A DNA stretch of 64,000 nt, from the NCBI GenBank assembly GCA_029941315.1, contig JAPYQE010000003.1, positions 8,433 through 72,432 of the forward strand. The letters are read 5' to 3'. This DNA comes from GCA-2724215 sp015660315. Its GTDB lineage: Bacteria > Latescibacterota > UBA2968 > UBA8231. The position numbers were made by a program, and so were the translations under genes. A model generated the notes under the pieces. It was not told where the DNA came from and did no database searches. It saw only the letters and a program-made list of their open reading frames with translations. Of the stretch, positions 59,941 through 64,000 are shown in pieces. Each line of letters opens with the position of its first letter. Positions within the stretch are counted from its first letter, which is position 1.

Positions 59941-62124
59941 GTGAACGATTTACACTACTACTACGCAGCTGCTCCGAAGGGTGTTGGTGACTTACTGACG
60001 GCCGAACTAAACGAGATAGGCGCGCAAAATGTGCGTCAGCAGGGGACGGGGGTTTCTTTTGCCGGGCCCCTCGAAGTCGGATATAGAGCTTGTTTGTGGT
60101 CGCGGCTAGCTAGTCGGATTCTGCTGCGCATCGGTGAGTTTCCCGCTCCGACGGCTGAGGCGCTTTACGAGGGCGTGCAGCAGATCGATTGGCAAGAACA
60201 CCTTGACCCGGAGGGTACTTTGGCGATTGGGTTCGTCGGCTCTAGCCGCGATATACGCAATAGCCATTTTGGTGCGCTTAAGGTCAAGGACGCGATCGTT
60301 GATCAATTCCGCACGGCATGCGGGCTGCGGCCGTCGATTGATCTACAGCGCCCCGATTTGCGTGTTCATACGAGACTGGATCGCGACCGGGTTCAGCTTA
60401 GCCTCGACCTGGCCGGTCAGAGTTTGCACCGTCGTGGTTATCGCAGCGAAACTGGACCGGCCCCGCTAAAGGAGAATCTCGCGGCGGCCATTCTCCTGCG
60501 CGCTGGCTGGCCAAGTGTCGCCGCTGCGGGCGGGACGCTGATGGACCCGATGTGTGGCACCGGAACACTGCCGATCGAAGCGGCGTGGATTGCCGGCGAT
60601 TGTGCCCCGGGTCTGTTGCGCGACTATTTTGGTTTTAGCGGTTGGCAAGGGCACGTGCCCAAAATATGGGGCAGGTTACGCGAAGAGGCGCTCGCTCGCC
60701 GGGAAGAGGGCATGGCCAAATTGCCCGAGATCATCGGTTGTGATATGAACCCGCGGGCTGTACAACAGGCCAAGGCGCATGCCGAGCGGGCCGGTTTGCA
60801 GCAAGCCGTGCGCTTTGAACAACGGGCGATCTCTAAGACTCCCAAGCTCTCTAATCCCGCGGGACTGGTCGTCGTCAACCCGCCCTATGGCCAACGGCTG
60901 GGCGAAATCACAGAGTTGGGCGGTCTCTATGCGGAATTGGGCCAAGTGCTCAAGCGGAATTTCCAAGGGTGGAAAGCGGCTGTCTTCACCGGCAACCCGC
61001 AACTTGGACACGCTCTAGGTCTAAGGGCCCTGCTCGACAATAAGCTCTATAATGGTCCAATTGAATGTCGGCTGTTGCGTTTCGAGGTTGAAGAAGGGTA
61101 TTTCACCCCGGACCGAATAAATCCTCCTCCTATTGAGAATGCCACCGCAAAGGCGAAGGTTGCGGATAGTGATTCGTCTGGTACTGAGATGTTGGCCAAT
61201 AGATTGCGCAAGAATCGCCGCATTCTCGGTCGTTGGGCCCGGCGTGCAAACATCGCTTGCTATCGACTCTACGATGCGGACTTACCCGAGTACGCGCTGG
61301 CAGTTGACTTGTATCAGGGCGAGCAATTGTGGGTGCACGTGCAAGAATACCAAGCGCCACGCAGTATCGACCAGGACAAAGCTCGTCATCGTCGCGAAGA
61401 AGCGCTCGTGACCATAGCTGATGTGCTCGAAATTCCCCCCGAGCAAGTCTTTCTAAAGGTCCGGCATCGGCAAAAAGGTCATTCGCAATACGAGAAGATA
61501 GAACAAGGCGGTGCTTTTTGCGAGGTGCGCGAAGGCCCTTGTCGTTTGTTGGTTAACTTCGCCAATTACCTGGATACCGGTCTCTTCCTGGATCACCGCC
61601 TCACCCGAGAGTTGGTGGCAAAATTGGCGCAGGGTCGCAGTCTGTTAAACTTATTTGCCTATACGGGCGTGGCTACAGTCCGCGCAGCGATGGAGGGGGC
61701 CGCATCTACGACCAGCGTTGATATGTCGCAAACCTATCTCGACTGGGCGCAGCGCAACCTCGAACTCAACGACTTGCACGGCCACGAGTTGGTGCGGGCG
61801 GATTGCCTGGAGTGGTTGGCGCGCAAACAAGGAGCGCGCTACGGGGTGATTTTTCTCGACCCGCCGACCTTTTCTAACTCCAAGAAAATGGACCAGGATT
61901 TTGATGTTCAACGCGATCACGTCGAGTTGATCAAACGAGCGGTCGCACTATTAGAGGAAGACGGCGTATTGATCTTCTCCAATAACTACCGTCGCTTCTT
62001 AATGGATAAAGATCGCCTGACGGGGCTGAATCTGGAAGACATCACTCGGCAAACGATCCCGAACGATTTCGAACGCCGCCCGAAAATTCACAATTGCTGG
62101 AAGATTACTAGGATGTCGTCGTGA
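59941..62124 (+). CDS. rlmL: Bifunctional 23S rRNA methyltransferase RlmKL
   Basis: A 727-residue fusion: THUMP domain (about 1-160), the RlmL domain making m2G2445 (MDPMCGTGTLPIEAA; NPPYGQRL), and the RlmK domain making m7G2069 (LFAYTGVATVRAAMEG; LDPPTFSNSKKMD). The start is a GTG at 59941. The last bases overlap the start of the enolase-family gene, which is an odd pairing functionally. Confidence 0.94.
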   Translation: MNDLHYYYAAAPKGVGDLLTAELNEIGAQNVRQQGTGVSFAGPLEVGYRACLWSRLASRILLRIGEFPAPTAEALYEGVQQIDWQEHLDPEGTLAIGFVGSSRDIRNSHFGALKVKDAIVDQFRTACGLRPSIDLQRPDLRVHTRLDRDRVQLSLDLAGQSLHRRGYRSETGPAPLKENLAAAILLRAGWPSVAAAGGTLMDPMCGTGTLPIEAAWIAGDCAPGLLRDYFGFSGWQGHVPKIWGRLREEALARREEGMAKLPEIIGCDMNPRAVQQAKAHAERAGLQQAVRFEQRAISKTPKLSNPAGLVVVNPPYGQRLGEITELGGLYAELGQVLKRNFQGWKAAVFTGNPQLGHALGLRALLDNKLYNGPIECRLLRFEVEEGYFTPDRINPPPIENATAKAKVADSDSSGTEMLANRLRKNRRILGRWARRANIACYRLYDADLPEYALAVDLYQGEQLWVHVQEYQAPRSIDQDKARHRREEALVTIADVLEIPPEQVFLKVRHRQKGHSQYEKIEQGGAFCEVREGPCRLLVNFANYLDTGLFLDHRLTRELVAKLAQGRSLLNLFAYTGVATVRAAMEGAASTTSVDMSQTYLDWAQRNLELNDLHGHELVRADCLEWLARKQGARYGVIFLDPPTFSNSKKMDQDFDVQRDHVELIKRAVALLEEDGVLIFSNNYRRFLMDKDRLTGLNLEDITRQTIPNDFERRPKIHNCWKITRMSS

Positions 62125-63173
62125 GAATCACCGAAGTAAAAGCTATCTATCCCCGCTATCGAGTTTTACCGGCCGCTTGGCGCCAGCATTTCTGGCAAAT
62201 TGCCGTGCGCATCGACACCGATGCCGGGGTCAGTGGATGGGGTTATGGCGGGGGCGGTGTGGCCGCCGTGGATGTGGTCAACCTCCACTTGCGTGAATTG
62301 CTCGTCGGGCGCACCTTGGGCAGTATTGAAGATATCGCCGATCTGTGGGACGCGCAGTATCAGGCCAGCTTGCCCTATGGTCGCAGCGGCATCGCGATTA
62401 TGGCGATTAGCGGCGTAGACTTAGCGCTGTGGGACGTGCTGGGTCGGGCGGAAGGTCAGCGCGTTTGCGATCTGTTGGGAGGGCAACGGCGAAATACGGT
62501 CCGCGCCTATGCTACCGGGCCGGATTCTTCGTGGTATCGCGACTTAGGTTTTGACGCGCATAAGTCTTCGCAGACCCGGCAGGCTAGCGAAGAGGCCGAT
62601 ACGGAGCGCATACTCGAATGGGCCGACGCCGCGCGGCAGACATTGGGTGACGAGGCGCTGTTAATGATCGACGCCTATATGTCATGGACGCCCGAATTTG
62701 CGCTAAGCCTAACACGGCAACTTTCGCAGCACAATATATATTGGTTTGAAGACGTATTGCTGCCCGATGACCTGGACGGTCTTGCGGCGTTGCGCCCGCG
62801 AATCCAGCCCGTGTTATTGGCGGGTGGCGAACACGAATTTACCGCGCGCGATTTCACCCATATTGCTCGGGCCCACGCGTTGGATCTGTGGCAGCCGGAT
62901 ATTACTTGGTGCGGAGGGTTGACCGCTGCGCTGCGTATTGCCGAGCTAGCCCAGCAATACAATGTCCCCCTAGTGCCGCATCGCGGTGGCGAGATCTGGG
63001 GATTGCACTTTTTGGCGGCGGGTTATGGCGAGGATCTAGCGGAAAAAGTCATGGGCAAACGCGGGGCAAAACGCGATGAATTATGGTTTGGCGAGCCCGC
63101 ATCCCAAGACGGTTGCCTGATCTTGCCGGAGGGGCCGGGTTTTGGTGTTGAAATAAATGAGGAACTGCTGTAA
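62121..63173 (+). CDS. Enolase-superfamily dehydratase, L-rhamnonate-dehydratase-like
   Basis: A 350-residue mandelate-racemase-group protein. Metal ligands are Asp184 (MIDAYMSW), Glu210 (YWFEDVLLPDD) and Glu237 (GGEHEF); the general base is His287 (VPHRGGE). The strings DAYMSW, LPDDLDG, GEHEFTARDF and QPDITWCGGLT closely follow the pattern of L-rhamnonate dehydratase, so an aldonic-acid dehydratase acting on a deoxy- or hexonate is the best guess; the exact substrate is open. The next gene is an oxidoreductase that may belong to the same pathway. Confidence 0.83.
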   Translation: MRITEVKAIYPRYRVLPAAWRQHFWQIAVRIDTDAGVSGWGYGGGGVAAVDVVNLHLRELLVGRTLGSIEDIADLWDAQYQASLPYGRSGIAIMAISGVDLALWDVLGRAEGQRVCDLLGGQRRNTVRAYATGPDSSWYRDLGFDAHKSSQTRQASEEADTERILEWADAARQTLGDEALLMIDAYMSWTPEFALSLTRQLSQHNIYWFEDVLLPDDLDGLAALRPRIQPVLLAGGEHEFTARDFTHIARAHALDLWQPDITWCGGLTAALRIAELAQQYNVPLVPHRGGEIWGLHFLAAGYGEDLAEKVMGKRGAKRDELWFGEPASQDGCLILPEGPGFGVEINEELL

Positions 63174-63191
63174 GCACAAAAGGGAAGATAC

Positions 63192-64000
63192 ATGGCTAAA
63201 AAGAAATATCGCGTTGGCGTGGTTGGTGGTGCCGGTACTTGGGGGCGCCGCTATTTGGGTGCGTTTGCCGAGCGGGAAGATTGCGAAGTGATTCTCGTGG
63301 ATCGAGCAGGGGATAGGGCTCGCCAATTCGCTGAGCATTTTGGCGTTGAGACCGTATTGGATAATCTGGATGACTTGCTCACGGATAAAGTCCCCGACGT
63401 TGTTTCGACGATTTTGCCCGTGAGCCAGACCCACGGTGCGGTACTCGCCTGTGCCGAGGCTGGGGTTAAAGCGATCTCCTGCGAAAAGCCAATGGCCGTC
63501 GAACTGAGCCACGCCGATGAGATGGTGGATCTCTGCCGTGAAAAAGGGGCGGCCTTTGCTTGTGGTACGGCCTATTGGGAAGTGCCGCAGTTAATCGAGA
63601 CGGCCGAGTGGATTGCCCAAGGGCATATCGGCGCATTGCAGCGGGCGGCCATACCTGGTGGATTGCCCAAGGAGTTGAGCGGGGCCGGTTGCGTACAGCT
63701 GACTCAAATGCGTCTAGTGACTGGGATGGAGGTGGAGTGGGTCGAAGGTTGGGTTTTGCCGCCCGAAGGTGGCTGGACCTTACCCGAGGGGGCGGCTGAA
63801 CACGAGATCGACTGCCCGGCCTATGGTCGTTTGGGTCTTTCGGGCGGGATTGTCTGCGAGATTCCAGCACCCCGTGCGGAAGCAGATATCAGTTGCCGAG
63901 TTTGGGTCGAGGGCGAGCAGGGTCAGGCGTGGATCAACGCGCCAATGCCCACGTTAATCGGTGGCAAGGGGTCGGAGTCGACGCCGGTCTATCCCGATTT
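63192..64000 (+). CDS. Gfo/Idh/MocA-family oxidoreductase, 3' end outside window
   Basis: The frame is open from the ATG at 63192 to the end of the window, about 269 codons. It has the N-terminal Rossmann motif GVVGGAGTWGRRYLGAF and the catalytic EKP motif in SCEKPMAVELSHAD, then the start of the alpha/beta substrate domain (GTAYWEVPQL). These enzymes oxidise or epimerise sugars with NAD(P). It follows the enolase-family gene by 18 bases, probably in one operon. Confidence 0.9.
   Translation, partial: MAKKKYRVGVVGGAGTWGRRYLGAFAEREDCEVILVDRAGDRARQFAEHFGVETVLDNLDDLLTDKVPDVVSTILPVSQTHGAVLACAEAGVKAISCEKPMAVELSHADEMVDLCREKGAAFACGTAYWEVPQLIETAEWIAQGHIGALQRAAIPGGLPKELSGAGCVQLTQMRLVTGMEVEWVEGWVLPPEGGWTLPEGAAEHEIDCPAYGRLGLSGGIVCEIPAPRAEADISCRVWVEGEQGQAWINAPMPTLIGGKGSESTPVYPD

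Noticed and set aside
59941..62124. RlmKL as an erroneous fusion of two genes.
   Set aside because: The THUMP-RlmL-RlmK order and a length of about 700 residues are normal for the fused enzyme.
1..64000. CRISPR arrays, prophage modules, integrases, insertion sequences and rRNA genes.
   Set aside because: I looked for regularly spaced repeats and for transposase, integrase and Cas motifs and found none; no rRNA segment is present.

Overview
The window is one contiguous piece of a bacterial chromosome of roughly 50-55% GC that contains the replication origin. Several features point to a Gram-negative, respiring, heterotrophic bacterium: YidC has the large periplasmic domain, there is a membrane System I cytochrome c maturation cluster, a succinate dehydrogenase with a five-helix SdhC, HtrA and tail-specific proteases, and lipoproteins. 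The accessory content (sulfatase, sugar ABC importer, rhamnonate-dehydratase-like enolase, Gfo/Idh oxidoreductase) recalls the FCB group and uncultured lineages such as Latescibacterota. That placement is inference only; there is no rRNA in the window to test it.

Layout. 1-7.1 kb: a large TPR protein (5' end off the window), a Crp/Fnr regulator, a sigma54-type activator and an HtrA protease, all on the plus strand. 7.2-15.3 kb: a THUMP-like methyltransferase, then a compact cytochrome c maturation operon (ccmE, ccmF, ccmH, a CcmI-like zinc-ribbon protein, an unknown membrane-anchored protein, ccmA, ccmB, ccmC, ccmD) in which CcmE has a Cys-x3-Tyr haem site. 15.4-19 kb: two paralogous bifunctional-nuclease/UVR proteins, small lipoproteins, an orphan zinc-finger anti-sigma protein and an XRE regulator. 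19.2-19.5 kb: a promoter-to-terminator unit with no credible protein, a candidate noncoding RNA, followed by two glycosyltransferases, a dihaem cytochrome c and a CPBP protease. 23-29 kb: sucCD diverging from sdhCAB. 29-31 kb: rng-rplU-rpmA.

31-49.3 kb is the origin region. Minus-strand genes lead away to the left (rpmH-rnpA-yidD-yidC-mnmE-rsmG, then a CDP-alcohol phosphatidyltransferase, tmk and an S41 protease). Plus-strand genes lead away to the right (dnaA, oriC, dnaN, recF, dciA, gyrB, gyrA). Two perfect parS sites lie between mnmE and rsmG, but parA and parB are not in the window. A three-gene tRNA transcription unit (Ser-UGA, Ser-GCU, Gln-CUG) follows gyrA.

49.8-64 kb is accessory or metabolic: an internally deleted YceI, a carbohydrate ABC importer (two permeases and a lipoprotein binding protein, no ATPase) coupled to a sulfatase and an SthA-like flavoprotein, two regulators, a SlyD isomerase, rlmKL, a rhamnonate-dehydratase-like enolase and a Gfo/Idh oxidoreductase cut by the window end.

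The points most worth following are the two noncoding regions with RNA-like structure (19.2-19.5 kb and 31.25-31.46 kb), the Cys-type CcmE encoded beside a CcmH, the parS pair apart from parAB, and the N-terminally short RnpA.
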